Assembly: GCF_019578655.1 (NCBI RefSeq)
Contig: NC_063258.1
Location: forward strand, 15,504,802-15,568,801
DNA length: 64,000 bases
Direction of reading: 5' to 3'
Origin: Ricinus communis
Lineage: Eukaryota > Streptophyta > Magnoliopsida > Malpighiales > Euphorbiaceae
A model generated the notes under the pieces. It was given only the letters and a program-made list of their open reading frames with translations. It was not told the origin of the DNA and made no database searches. This document shows positions 10,322 to 21,886 of the stretch, one piece after another. Each line of letters begins with the position of its first letter. The stretch's first letter is position 1. A program made the translations under genes and the position numbers.

Positions 10322-12713
10322 TATAACACCCCAACTCAAACTTCCCATTGAATAGCAATATATATATATATATATATAACTTTATAAACATAATTTACTA
10401 CTTAGTTACAATATACATTCATACAATTTAAGTGGCATGACATACTTAATATATATAAGAAATATTTACATGAGTTTAATTCACACAAGTTCCCAAAATG
10501 CCCTAATGCTTTAGATAACTCCTCCGGCCCACCCTGATAATATTGACCGATGCAAAAGAGCAATGCATGCCTAAGGCTATCTACAACGCACTAACCTGAA
10601 AAAAAAAAAATTGCTAAGGAATGAGCTAGCGACTCAATAAGCATTTAATTTACTAAACTATAGTATATTAGGCTAGAATTATCAAATCTTTATCAATACA
10701 GAAAATTATACCAACACTTAACTAACAATCACAAAATCAACCATTTCAGTTTATTCTCATAAACATATAATTTCATCTCACGTAATGCAAATAATCTCAA
10801 ACTCAACCAAGTCAAATAATTCAATTCCACATTATTTCTATCAAATTAGGATCAGATGACTCATCCTTACATTTCCTCACATTTTTAAATTTTAGTAACC
10901 ACTTGACAAGACTATCCGCCTACCGGCCTTGCCATCTCACATACTCGGGTAGCTATCCGCCAGCTTTCCGATCACACAATATCCATACAAAAGTCATCAA
11001 TCCTTAATCACAATCATTTCACTTCACAACACATCACAATCAATTCACTTCACAACACATCACAATCAATTCACTTTATAACAAGCCAAAAATATAACTA
11101 ATATCAACTCAGTCAACCAAGAAATTATCAAGTAATCAAACAGCAGTCCCTACTCAATATACACAAAGTTTAGTCTATTAAATACTTACCAAAAGTTATA
11201 GGATAACAAAGTAATCCTATTCTTTTTCTCTTACCACTTCCTTGCCTTTGGATGAACCTATTCACATATTCAATACAAATACAATTCAATCACAAGGCAT
11301 AAATATATATATATATATTTACTATCAATAAAATATCACATTTCAACAAAATAACATATATTCTAGATATTAATATGATGCATGAGATGAATGACAACAA
11401 ATCAACATATTTGTTGATGAAGGCAGCTTGTAGGTACTGAATTAGAAATTACACCAAAACTTATGTACAATTAATAAAAATCTCATATTTTCCGGAATTA
11501 CACTTCCATTTTTATAGAAACCATAGCAGAAAGAACCACCTCAAAATCATTGGTATAGAAATAGTTATGGCATTTTCTATACAGCTGCTCAAATTTCCAT
11601 CTAAACAGAACAGAAAAAAAGTTTCCTATTAAATGACCAAACAAACGAATGAATTTTCTGATGAAACTCTCCAGATATAAAGTTAACATTCTAAAGTTTC
11701 TATAGACACTAATTTTACTCAATTTGGACTTTTCTAGCTCAAGTTGTGAAACACACAATTAGCAACAAATTTCTGAATCCTAAGCCCGATTTCTGCTTAA
11801 AACAGTTTCGGGCAGGCCATATTAAGTTCAACATATCTCACGTTATACTCAACCAAAAATTATGAAATTTTTCAGACATATACTACATATATAAATGAAC
11901 AACTTTTATGTTTAACTCTCTGCTTGGTTCAACCTCTAAATGCCTCAAAATGTCAGCACAAAAACCAGGTCACCTGCTGAACCAAAAACAGAGCAGCAGC
12001 AAAATCGAACCTCATAAGTTCCTACTCACTCAACAATCTGCAAAACCATTTTACAGAGATATTCTTGAGACATATACCTACAACTTTCATGTTTGAAAAT
12101 TTTCGAGATAAAGCCTCTAAGGTCACGAAATCATAAGTGAAAAATCTGCCCAGAAATTTCAGCTTCAAGATCACAAGTAAAAGCATGTTTACTCTTGACT
12201 AAACAATTCCAAAACACATAATCATCAACAATTTCATATCATTAACCCTAATTTACAGCAAAATCAAGCAATTAAAATTACTCACCTTTGTTTTCCTTGA
12301 TTAAGAAAGCCCAAATCTTTCAAGCTTAAAAGAAGAATTTGATTTTCACTTACTAAAAGTTTTGTAGAGTTTGATTTGGAAAATCAAAGTTGAAGAAGGA
12401 AAGGAGAAAAATGAGAGAGACAAAGAAGAAAAGGAAATTGGAAAGCATACGTAGATAAGAACAAATGAAAGAGGTGGTATATTGGTGTGGAAATAGGCAA
12501 ATTACAATTTAATCCTCTTTCTTTCTAACTTTTCAATTTAGTCCAAAATCATTACTTTTCAATTAAATCAATATGTAACTAAATAATTTATTTATCTACC
12601 ACATAATATAATAAAATAGATCATATATAATCATGATACAAATGACATGTTTAATGACATGCTAATGAATATTAATTATTAATAAAAAGAAGTAAATAAA
12701 TTTGGTTGTGACA
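10322..12713 (-). repeat. 3' LTR of the Tekay element
   Basis: It starts TATAACACC and ends GTGACA on the plus strand, giving TGTCAC...GTTATA in sense. It is 2392 bp against 2367 bp for the other LTR. The difference is mostly one extra copy of a 26-bp unit (CACAACACATCACAATCAAT...) at 11025-11050 and 11051-11076. A (TA)n run near 10361-10378 also varies. The 86-codon open frame at 11498-11758 is repeated exactly in the other LTR; it has no known domain and I do not count it as a gene. Confidence 0.9.
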
Positions 12714-12729
12714 ATTCCTACCCACTTAA
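12714..12729 (-). other. Polypurine tract
   Basis: The minus strand reads TTAAGTGGGTAGGAAT directly before the 3' LTR. In Tekay-type elements this site, preceded by TTTCGAGGACGAAATTT as here, primes plus-strand synthesis. Confidence 0.75.
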
Positions 12730-12751
12730 AAAATTTCGTCCTCGAAATTAA

Positions 12752-13105
12752 CTAATCGCCAACAGACATGCCAAATAAGCTCGGGTATTTATCCATCATA
12801 TGCTTCTCTACTTCCCAAGTTGCTTCCTTAGATGAATGTTGACTCCATTTCACCTTTACCATAGGAATTTCCTTGTTTCTTAATTTTCTAACCTGTCGGT
12901 CTAATATCTGAATCGGTTCTTCAACATATGTGAGTTTCTCAGAAACTTCAATTTCTGGTATCTTGATGACATGGCTAGGATCAGATCGATATCGTCGAAG
13001 CATAGAAACATGGAAAACATTATGTACTTGAGCTAACTCTGGGGGTAATGCAAGTCTATAGGCTAAAGGACCAACCCGCTCTAAAATCTCATACGGCCCG
13101 ATATA
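12752..13105 (-). pseudogene. Integrase C-terminus and chromodomain of the Tekay element
   Basis: Reading continues in the frame of the upstream integrase after a TGA at 13106-13108. First comes a GPY/F-type module (YIGPYEILERVGPLAYRL), then VHNVFHVSMLRRYRSDPSHV, then a chromodomain with EEPIQILDR, VKVKWS, EATWE and KYPSLF, ending near 12752. Chromodomains are thought to direct such elements to heterochromatin marks. The stop separating it from the integrase core replaces what looks like a CGA arginine codon, so the change fits a C-to-T event. Without that stop the frame would be continuous. Confidence 0.85.
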
Positions 13106-14635
13106 TCAAGGACTTAGTTTACCTTGTTTACCAAATCGAAGGATACCCCTCCATGGTGATACTCTCAAGAAAACCTTATCCCCAACTTCATACTCAATTT
13201 CCCTTCTGTGTTTATCTGCATAGCTTTTCTGTCTATCTTGTGCGGCCTTGATACACTGCTTCGCAACTTGTATCTTGTCTACTATTTCTTGAATAATTTC
13301 AGGACCTTCCAATTGTCTCAACCCTTCTACATCCCAACATATAGGGCTTCTACATTTTTTCCCATATAATGCCTCGTATGGTGGCATACCAATACTAGAA
13401 TGAAAACTATTATTATAAGCAAATTCCATAAGTGGTACCTGTTCATCCCAATTTCTGCTATACTCTAATGCACAAGCCCGTAACATGTCTTCAAAAGTTT
13501 GAATAGTTCTCTCAGATTGCCCATCTGTTTGAGGATGAAAAGCAGTACTGAAATGCAATTTAGTTCCCATTGCCACTTGTAAGCTCTTCCAGAAATGAGA
13601 TGTAAACCGAGGATCCCTGTCTGAAACAATGGAGATAGGTACACCATGCAACCTAATAATTTCTTTCACATACAAGTTGGCTAGCTTATCCAATGAATCA
13701 TTCTGTTGAATAGGTAAAAAGTGCGCTGATTTTGTTAACCTATCAACTATTACCCAAATAGCATCATTTCTCCTAAAAGTGCGAGGCAAACCAACAACAA
13801 AGTCCATAGTAATTCTTTCCCATTTCCACTCAGGTATAATTAAAGATTGTAATTTACCTGCAGGTGATTGATGTTCTGCTTTCACTTGTTGACAAGTTAG
13901 GCATTTAGCTACATATTCGGCAACTTCCCTCTTCATGCCTGACCACCAATAATGTGGCTTCAAATTGTTATACATTTTTGTACTCCCTGGGTGCATTGAA
14001 TAAGGAGAATTGTGAGCCTCCCAAAGAATCTTTTGTTTCAATGCGGCTACATTAGGTACATATACTCTGGTTTTCATAACCCACATTCCATCATCTCGCT
14101 CGATTAGTTCACTTGTCTTACCATCTTGCACCTTCTTCTGTAACTTCTTTAAGTATGCATCACTACCTTGTGCATGTTTGATCTCATCTAGTATCTGGGG
14201 ACTAGTCTTCATTGTAGTCAATAATACCCCATTCTTTATAGAAAAATGCATATCCATAGCTCTTAGCGAAATTAAGGAACTCATCTGATATGAAATCATA
14301 CCTGTAACCCTTTCCAAAGTCTTCCTACTAAGTGCATCTGCCACAACATTTGCTTTTCCTGGGTGATAATCAATGGTACAATCATAATCCTTCAATAATT
14401 CCATCCATCTTCGTTGCCTGAGGTTCAACTCTTTCTGTGTAGGTATGTACTTTAAGCTTTTGTGGTCAGTGAATATCCGAAATGTCTCTCCATAAAGATA
14501 ATGTCTCCAAGTTTTCAAAGCATGTATAATTGCGACCAATTCTAAATCATGTGTAGGATAATTTTGTTCATGAGGTTTAAGTTGTCTAGAAGCATAAGCA
14601 ATAACCCTTCCATTCTGCATCAATACACAACCCAA
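13106..14635 (-). pseudogene. RNase H and integrase of the Tekay element
   Basis: This 509-codon open frame begins inside RNase H. RNase H acidic residues are seen as E32 (HDLEL), D57 (FTDHKS) and D100 (VADALS). The integrase zinc-binding HHCC residues are H208, H215, C245 and C248. The DDE core shows D278 (MDFVVGLP), D339 (VSDRDPRF) and E375 (DGQSERT), with exactly 35 residues between the last two, as in active Ty3 integrases. All catalytic residues are intact. The first RNase H residues lie in the neighbouring frame, joined through a 1-base loss near 14658. The ORF ends at the TGA at 13106-13108, before the GPY/F module. RNase H removes template RNA and integrase joins the cDNA to the host genome. 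Confidence 0.9.
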
Positions 14636-15507
14636 ACCATTAAGTGAAGCATCATATAGACTACATATTCCCCTCCTTGTATAGGTAATGTAAGTATAGG
14701 TGCTGTAATCAATCTATTTTTCAACTCCTCAAAACTAGCTTGACATTTATCATTCCACTGAAAAGTCACTTGTTTCTTTAACAGATTAGTCAATGGCTTT
14801 GCTAAAATGGAGAAGTTCTTCACGAATCTTCTATAGTACCCGACCAATCCCGGAAAACTACGAACTTCCTGAAATATTTCTTGGTGATTCCCACTCCGAA
14901 TAGCCTTTACCTTAGATGGGTCCGGTTGAACACCTTGTGCAGATATAATATGCCCCAAAAATGCAATGTTATTCATCCAGAACTCACATTTACTAAACTT
15001 ACCATATAACTGTTTTTCTCTCAAAGTTTGTAATGCTATTCTTAAATGATGTTCATGGTCTTCAGAATTTCTGGAGTATATCAGAATATCATCAATGAAA
15101 ACTATCACAAATTGATCAAGATATGGTTGAAAAATATTATTCATCAAAGACATGAATGCTGCAGGTGCATTGGTCAAACCAAATGGCATAACAACAAACT
15201 CATAATGACCATATCGTGTCCGAAATGCCGTTTTAGGTATAGAAGTCTCTCTAACCTTTAATTGCCAATACCCAGATCTCAAGTCAATTTTGGAGAATAC
15301 AGTTGCCCCTCTGAGTTGATCAAGCAAATCATCAATGCGAGGTAAAGGATATTTGTTCTTGATAGTAACTTGGTTCAACTTCCTATAATCAATGCAAAGT
15401 CTCATACTTCCATCCTTTTTCTTCACAAACAACACTGGAGCTCCCCACGGTGATATACTAGGTCGAATATAACCTTTCTCCAATAAATCCTCAAGTTGCT
15501 TTTTCAA
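14620..15507 (-). pseudogene. Reverse transcriptase of the Tekay element
   Basis: This 295-codon open frame carries the polymerase motifs. [22 protein letters not shown] lies near residues 24-45, the first catalytic Asp is D75 ([10 protein letters not shown]), the NAPAAFM fingers/palm motif is at about 113-119, and the active-site box FIDD is at 137-140. The connection domain [11 protein letters not shown] follows. The frame ends 36 bases before the match to RNase H should continue, because one base is missing near 14658. RT copies the element RNA into cDNA in the cytoplasmic particle. Apart from that loss the domain looks intact. Confidence 0.9.
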
Positions 15508-15540
15508 TTCCCGTAATTCGCGTTGCCATTCTATAAGGTG

Positions 15541-15828
15541 CTATAGAAATAGGAGCAACTCCGGAATAGTTTCAATTTCAAAATCCACTTCTCGTTGAGG
15601 TGGCAATCCAGGTAATTCTTCTAGAAATACATCTGGGAATTCTTTGACTATTGGTACCTCTGAAACCCCTGGACTAACAATTCCAGTGTCTACCACATTC
15701 ACAAGATAAGCATCACACCCAAATTTCATTAAATGAAAAGCGCTAGCAGTAGCAGCAGAAATCAAACATGTAGGTACAATTTTCCTGTCACCCGTGAACA
15801 CTATTTTTATTTCCCCATCTATAACCAT
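15541..15828 (-). pseudogene. Protease-RT linker of the Tekay element
   Basis: This open frame of 95 codons contains VPIVKEFPDVFLEELPGLPPQREVDFEIE, the connecting segment found between protease and RT in Ty3/gypsy polyproteins. It shares the frame of the RT ORF, but a 1-base loss near 15566 and a 2-base loss near 15520 shift the reading between them, leaving a stop at 15541. The two losses together restore frame. Upstream, a 1-base loss near 15849 separates it from the protease. Confidence 0.8.
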
Positions 15829-15842
15829 TTTTACTTCCTTCG

Positions 15843-16583
15843 TTAAACGTCAACTATGACATGATTTCTAGATAACCAATCCATTCCCAATATCACATCA
15901 AAATCTCGCAAATTGATCACAATTAGGTCTACTGACATATTTGTACCACAAATCATCACAGAACAAGCCCGAACTACGGTATTCACCATTATTACTCCTC
16001 CAGCAGGCATCGAAACACAAATATCATGTCCTAAAGATTCAATGGCACAATGCATTTTCAATGCAAAATCACATGAAATGAATGAACATGTAGATCCGGG
16101 GTCAACTAACACATATGCATCATGCCTACAAATAGGAATTATACCAGTTATTATCTCTGGAGAAGTAGTTGCTTCCCGCCTCGTAATGATACACTCTTGC
16201 CTGCGGTAAGGATTGGTTCGCATCTTCAATATGGACATATGCTTTCGTGCACTTCTACCTCCCCTACCTCTACCACGACCAGTCGTTGTAGGTACTACAT
16301 TATCCCCAACACTACTTTGTCCTCCTGAATGGTAGGTACTCGATGCTCCTCTACCTACCACACACTCATTGGCATAATGCCCAGGTTTCCCACATCTATA
16401 ACAAACTGCACTCTCGGTCCCCAACACTCTCCCTGAATGGGTCCTTCCACAAGTGCCACAAACGGGTCTATATCCTCTACCAGTAAACCCAGAATTACCT
16501 CGCATGTTCACTGATCCACCACTTCTACCCAAAGTTATACTACTTGGCCCTCTAAACTGATAACTACCCCTTCCTCTAAAACC
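15843..16583 (-). pseudogene. Nucleocapsid zinc knuckle and protease of the Tekay element
   Basis: The zinc knuckle CYRCGKPGHYANEC (C44, C47, H52, C57 counted from the Met at 16532) binds RNA; an additional CGTC lies just before it. The aspartic protease follows with VLVDPGSTCSFIS, Asp at residue 144, and the second motif DVILGMDWLS. The active-site triplet is DPG rather than the usual D-S/T-G, so catalysis is doubtful. Upstream, reading continues in the same frame past a TGA at 16584-16586 into the rest of Gag; that stop again replaces a probable CGA codon within a Gly/Arg-rich stretch. Confidence 0.85.
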
Positions 16584-16586
16584 TCC

Positions 16587-17459
16587 TCACGACCTCCCCG
16601 ATCCTCCCCTAGGTGTAAATGAGGTACCTCTAGAGAAAGATGGAGTAAATGTCCCAATTATCTTCTTTTTCTTTGCTTCTAATATATTTCTTTCTAAGAA
16701 TAATTCTTCTGCTCTTGTTGCAGCTTCCAATAAAGCAATAAAGGTAGGTGGTTGCACTGCCAACTTTTCACGAATCTCCAATCTTAAACCCCTCTCAAAT
16801 CTATTTCTCTTCACCGGTTGCCACTTCCTCCGGTGCATACCTAGATAACCTTGTAAATTGTAATTCATAGTCGAATGACATCTCATTTTGTTTCAATTCA
16901 AGGAATTCAAGTTTCTTCCTCTCTTGATATATTGGTGGCATATACTTCATCTTGAACTCCTTTAAGAATTCTTCCCATGTCATTGTCAATGGTTGTGTTT
17001 GGCTACCTGGGACTGTCTCCCACCGGTTCTAGCATCCTTAAGAAATAATGAGGTTGCATACCTCACTTTCATTTGGGTTGTCGGTTGGGTATTAAATTGT
17101 GTAAACACACCTTTAACAGACTTTAGCCATTCCTCTGCTACAATTGGATCAGTTGTCCCCTCAAACTCTTTCCCGCCATGCTTTCTTAACTTTCCAAAGT
17201 TTGCATCCAATGCAGGTACGTTTAGTGGAGGTGGTGGCTGTTGTTGAGCTAATCTTCTTAACTCTTCAGAGCTATTTCGAGCATACCCTTCGACTTTTCC
17301 TTGTGATCGTTCATTTTCATGCATCTGTTCTTGTTCAATATGATGTGCATGAACTGACGAATGTGAACCTACTGGGCCAGTGGAGTGCTCATCCATGCCT
17401 ATATCATTAACAAACTTCACAACAATAAATGGTTGTGCATAATTACTATATGCTTGCAT
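16587..17459 (-). pseudogene. Gag capsid region of the Tekay element
   Basis: Three overlapping open frames together cover the Gag body. 17459-16986 holds the N-terminus, starting MQAYSNYAQPF, with the Pro-rich QQQPPPPLN and the capsid wording DPIVAEEWLKSVKGVF. 16989-16801 holds MTWEEFLKEFKMKYMP and FTRLSRYAPEEVAT. 16886-16587 holds RFERGLRLEIREKLA and the basic tail. Single-base changes near 17020 and 16803 separate the frames. The order and spacing agree with Tekay-type Gag, and no domain is missing. Confidence 0.85.
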
Positions 17460-17636
17460 GTTATGCTCTTAATCCCCTCTATTCCCATCAATTCAATCAC
17501 ACAAGCATTTAACATATTGGAACATATTAAAAATTCTAACTCACTTTAACATATCACAACACATACACACCTTCATATAACATAACATAAACACAAATAT
17601 AAGTACTCAAACTTATGTCCCAATGGTCTAATCCCC
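17460..17636 (-). other. Leader of the Tekay element
   Basis: This untranslated stretch of about 180 AT-rich bases lies between the primer site and the first Gag codon. No other feature is seen. Confidence 0.6.
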
Positions 17637-17648
17637 GCTCTGATACCA
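17637..17648 (-). other. Primer-binding site, tRNA-iMet type
   Basis: The minus strand reads TGGTATCAGAGC, the standard complement to the 3' end of plant initiator tRNA-Met. It lies five bases from the LTR end at 17654. Confidence 0.95.
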
Positions 17649-17653
17649 AAAAC

Positions 17654-20020
17654 TATAACACCCCAACTCAAACTTCCCATTGAATAGCAATATATATATA
17701 TATATATAACTTTATAAACATAATTTACTACTTAGTTACAATATACATTCATACAATTTAAGTGGCATGACATACTTAATATATATAAGAAATATTTACA
17801 CAGTAGTTTAATTCACACAAGTTCCCAAAATGCCCTAATGCTTTAGATAACTCCTCTGGCCCACCTGATAATATTGACTGATGCAAAAAGAGCAATGCAC
17901 AGCTAAGGCTATCTACAACTGCACTAACCTGAAAAAAAAAATTGCTAAGGAATGAGCTAGCGACTCAATAAGCATTTAATTTACTAAACTATAGTATATT
18001 AGGCTAGAATTATCAAATCTTTATCAATACAGAAAATTATACCAACACTTAACTAACAATCACAAAATCAACCATTTCAGTTATTCTCATAAACATATAA
18101 TTTCATCTCACGTAATGCAAATAATCTCAAACTCAACCAAGTCAAATAATTCAATTCCACATTATTTCTATCAAATTAGGATCAGATGACTCATCCTTAC
18201 ATTTCCTCACATTTTTAAATTTCAGTAACCACTTGACAAGACTATCCGCTGGCTCGGTCTTGCCATCTCACATACTCGGGTAGCTATCCGCCTTCGGCTT
18301 TCCGATCACACAATATCCATACAAAAGTCATCAATCCTTAATCACAATCATTTCACTTCACAACACATCACAATCAATTCACTTTATAACAAGCCAAAAA
18401 TACAACTAATATCAACTCAGTCAACCAAGAAATTATCAAGTAATCAAACAGCAGTCCCTACTCAATATACACAAAGTTTAGTCTATTAAATACTTACCAA
18501 AAGTTATAGGATAACAAAGTAATCCTATTCTTTTCTCTTACCACTTCCTTGCCTTTGGATGAACCTATTCACATATTCAATACAAATACAATTCAATCAC
18601 AAGGCATAAATATATATATATATATTTACTATCAATAAAATATCACATTTCAACAAAATAACATATATTCTAGATATTAATATGATGCATGAGATGAATG
18701 ACAACAAATCAACATATTTGTTGATGAAGGCAGCTTGTAGGTACTGAATTAGAAATTACACCAAAACTTATGTACAATTAATAAAAATCTCATATTTTCC
18801 GGAATTACACTTCCATTTTTATAGAAACCATAGCAGAAAGAACCACCTCAAAATCATTGGTATAGAAATAGTTATGGCATTTTCTATACAGCTGCTCAAA
18901 TTTCCATCTAAACAGAACAGAAAAAAAGTTTCCTATTAAATGACCAAACAAACGAATGAATTTTCTGATGAAACTCTCCAGATATAAAGTTAACATTCTA
19001 AAGTTTCTATAGACACTAATTTTACTCAATTTGGACTTTTCTAGCTCAAGTTGTGAAACACACAATTAGCAACAAATTTCTGAATCCTAAGCCCGATTTC
19101 TGCTTAAAACAGTTTCGGGCAGGCCATATTAAGTTCAACATATCTCACGTTATACTCAACCAAAAATTATGAAATTTTTCAGACATATACTACATATATA
19201 AATGAACAACTTTTATGTTTAACTCTCTGCTTGGTTCAACCTCTAAATGCCTCAAAATGTCAGCACAAAAACCAGGTCACCTGCTGAACCAAAAACAGAG
19301 CAGCAGCAAAATCGAACCTCATAAGTTCCTACTCACTCAACAATCTGCAAAACCATTTTACAGAGATATTCTTGAGACATATACCTACAACTTTCATGTT
19401 TGAAAATTTTCGAGATAAAGCCTCTAAGGTCACGAAATCATAAGTGAAAAATCTGCCCAGAAATTTCAGCTTCAAGATCACAAGTAAAAGCATGTTTACT
19501 CTTGACTAAACAATTCCAAAACACATAATCATCAACAATTTCATATCATTAACCCTAATTTACAGCAAAATCAAGCAATTAAAATTACTCACCTTTGTTT
19601 TCCTTGATTAAGAAAGCCCAAATCTTTCAAGCTTAAAAGAAGAATTTGATTTTCACTTACTAAAAGTTTTGTAGAGTTTGATTTGGAAAATCAAAGTTGA
19701 AGAAGGAAAGGAGAAAAATGAGAGAGACAAAGAAGAAAAGGAAATTGGAAAGCATACGTAGATAAGAACAAATGAAAGAGGTGGTATATTGGTGTGGAAA
19801 TAGGCAAATTACAATTTAATCCTCTTTCTTTCTAACTTTTCAATTTAGTCCAAAATCATTACTTTTCAATTAAATCAATATGTAACTAAATAATTTATTT
19901 ATCTACCACATAATATAATAAAATAGATCATATATAATCATGATACAAATGACATGTTTAATGACATGCTAATGAATATTAATTATTAATAAAAAGAAGT
20001 AAATAAATTTGGTTGTGACA
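17654..20020 (-). repeat. 5' LTR of the Tekay element
   Basis: It is a direct repeat of 10322-12713. The portion from about 18390 to 20020 is almost base-for-base the same as 11080-12713. Most differences (small indels and replaced short strings, for example near 17800, 17900 and 18250-18300) sit in the first 750 bases. The identical 86-codon open frame at 18805-19065 is non-coding LTR sequence. Confidence 0.9.
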
Positions 20021-20025
20021 AATTA
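20021..20025. repeat. Target site duplication, right copy (AATTA)
   Basis: This matches AATTA at 10317-10321 on the other side of the element. Confidence 0.8.
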
Positions 20026-20145
20026 GCAATGGGAGTTTCATATTAAACTCTTTAATATTGATTAAAACACTTTAACCAACTAAGGGAATAAATAATCAAT
20101 TGTCCCTTAATCATTCCCATAAATTATAAGTGATGTCTAGCAACA
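20026..20145 (+). repeat. Right part of the copia-like LTR
   Basis: It continues the block that stops at 10321 and ends TGATGTCTAGCAACA, the inverted counterpart of the TGTTAG start at 9291. The next base begins R1 sequence in reverse orientation. Confidence 0.45.
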
Positions 20146-20525
20146 TAAAGGAAGGACGTGAGTGATAAGTCTAGGTTCGCTAGTGTGGGTTTTCTAAAGT
20201 TCGTAAAGTTCTTGAAACAACCCATAAATTGATTTTTCAAAAGGTAGAAAACTAAAAAAATATACCCACTAGCCTCAAATATTCAAATGCATGCAGTTTT
20301 TATAGTGCAAAAGCCCTCTTTCCATAAGAAGAAGTAACTAGAAGCTAAATATGAATAAATAAATAAAAAAAGATGAATAAATTGAAGTCAAATTAAGAAC
20401 AAGAGTGGGGTTGATTAGTCAACAACTCTCGTGGTTCCAAATTTTATGAGCCAGCTTAATAAAAACAAGGTGAATTCGTGTGGGCTTACCTAATAATATT
20501 TCAACTCAAATTACTTTAAATGAAT
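20146..20525 (-). repeat. R1 fragment, inverted
   Basis: Read on the minus strand it shows the R1 order: GTTGTTGACTAATCAACCCC-like word, TTTATTTATTCATATTTAGC, TTTCTTCTTATGG, GCACTATAAAAACTGCATGC, then AGTCCACAAAG-like and CTCACGTCCTTCC. It meets a plus-strand R1 fragment near 20525, so the two are head to head. Confidence 0.7.
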
Positions 20526-20891
20526 TCGATTTGATCCTTATACTTAGTTGTATAAAAGAGAACAAATAATTGGTGATTTCTTTCCTTATTGGATCCAAAT
20601 TCTTACCTATGTTCTCATTTTGCTCATTTGTTTTATGCCTCTCTTTCTAATCTCTATCTAGTATGATGGTTTGGATTTATCTGGGGAGCATAAACACGAG
20701 GGTTAAGTGAAAGTGCGTGGAAGCAGCAATCATAGGCACCGATCCAATGCTTAAATAAATGCAAGAAACAAAATTAGTTGATTATGGATGATTCTTCTAG
20801 AGGAAAGACGAAACAACAAGAATCAAGACATGTCCAATATTCCGATTCAAGATTTACACCATTACAATCTCGATCATTCCTTGTTTTTAAT
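20526..20891 (+). repeat. R1 fragment
   Basis: It contains the R1 landmarks GATCCTTA..CTTAG, TCTAGTATGATGGTTTGG, GGGGAGCATAAACACGAG and CCGATCCAATGCTT in order, and stops after GATCATTCCTTGTT where foreign sequence starts. Confidence 0.7.
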
Positions 20892-21553
20892 GTGATTCTT
20901 GATGGATTTGCAAGAGTCACATTGCGAAATTGTTAGGAAGAAAGTCTAAAGTCATATTCACGAATAAGGACCCTAACCCAACACTTTACTAGAAGTGTGA
21001 ACCTTGGTATAGAAAAGATTTTGGATGCCACGCTCAAGATTAAGGAAGAAGGTGAGTGATAAGTCACAAAGGAACGCTAGAGACAAGTCTTGATAAGTAC
21101 AATGAGGTTAAATAGAGAAAACGAAACCTAATTCCCATATGTAATAAGGAATTAATCTAAGATAGGAAATAACAAATAAAGCCTAAATTAAAGTCTTCCT
21201 AAATAGCAAAACAAGCAACTTAATTAATTTAGTAAATCAAGGAGATATTCCTAATCAATTAAAATGGTACATCCCCCTTGAGTTTCTCTTAAAAAATGTC
21301 TAAGTAGTATATTAGGCATTATTACAATGTTTCCTAAATAACAAAACAAGAAACAAAGTTGGCATCCTTTGATATGGGAAGGAATGACCAAAATAAGCAT
21401 TAATACTTCTAAATAACCACGAGGGGCGGCTGCCATTATTTCCTAATTAATTTTGGCTACTTAGCTTGGAACTTGATATTAATGGATCATTTATGCTTGG
21501 AACTTGATCTCTTTAACTTGGTTGGCTGCTTGGTTCCTTAGGCTTTGGGTTTG
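20892..21553. other. Insert of about 660 bp inside R1, no gene seen
   Basis: R1 sequence breaks off after CATTCCTTGTT and resumes at TTCCTCTAGGCATGATGAC, so the intervening bases are an insertion. They are AT-rich and contain CCTAATTCCCATATG, AATAGCAAAACAAG twice in similar form, and a GAGGGGCGGCTGCC word. The style resembles gypsy LTR sequence such as that at 22780-23760 (which has GTGGCCGCCC), but no LTR ends or target duplication could be fixed. Confidence 0.4.
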
Positions 21554-21838
21554 CATCAGTTCCTCTAGGCATGATGACTTTTGATGACATAAGACTTAAT
21601 ATAAGGAATCATGGAAACACAATTGACAAGCTTGACCGGTGGCATTAGGGCTTCGCTTGATGATGAAGCAAGACGAGACGTAAATCCACACACATAAGGG
21701 AGAAATCTTATTACTTTTTATTAATCCAGGCGTAATACAAGCAGCAATGCTAGCATTTTGATGTTTGGGAGGCATATAATGAAGTAATTTGAATGGGAAT
21801 ATTATTAAGTAGGCCCACGCAAAAATGAAAGACTGCAA
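21554..21838 (+). repeat. R1 fragment
   Basis: R1 resumes with CCTCTAGGCATGATGAC, AAGCTTGACCGGTGGCATT, GATGAAGCAAGACGAGACG and GGCATATAATGAAGTAATTT. It ends at about 21838, where gag-related sequence begins. Confidence 0.65.
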
Positions 21839-21886
21839 TGGAGTAAAATGAACATCAATGAGGATATGGAAAAGATCTAGTTATAT

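Larger units (their letters stand above)
10322..20020 (-). mobile_element. Tekay-type chromovirus, full length with target duplication
   Basis: This 9.7-kb Ty3/gypsy element lies on the minus strand. It has two LTRs (10322-12713 and 17654-20020), a tRNA-iMet primer site, a purine tract, and gag, protease, RT, RNase H, integrase and chromodomain regions in the chromovirus order, flanked by AATTA. The chromodomain wording (EEPIQILDR, LVKV/MVKVKW, EATWE, KYPSLF) and the PPT context GGACGAAATTTTTTAAG fit the Tekay/Del clade. Long stretches of the LTRs are identical, which suggests recent insertion, but the coding region carries nonsense codons and short frameshifts, so it is not autonomous as sequenced. 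Confidence 0.9.

Noticed and set aside
11498..11758. 86-codon open frame present identically at 18805-19065
   Set aside because: It lies inside both LTRs of one element, so identity reflects LTR duplication rather than protein conservation.
17637..17648. tRNA gene at the primer sites
   Set aside because: Only the 12-18 bases complementary to a tRNA 3' end are present; no cloverleaf can be drawn from the flanks.
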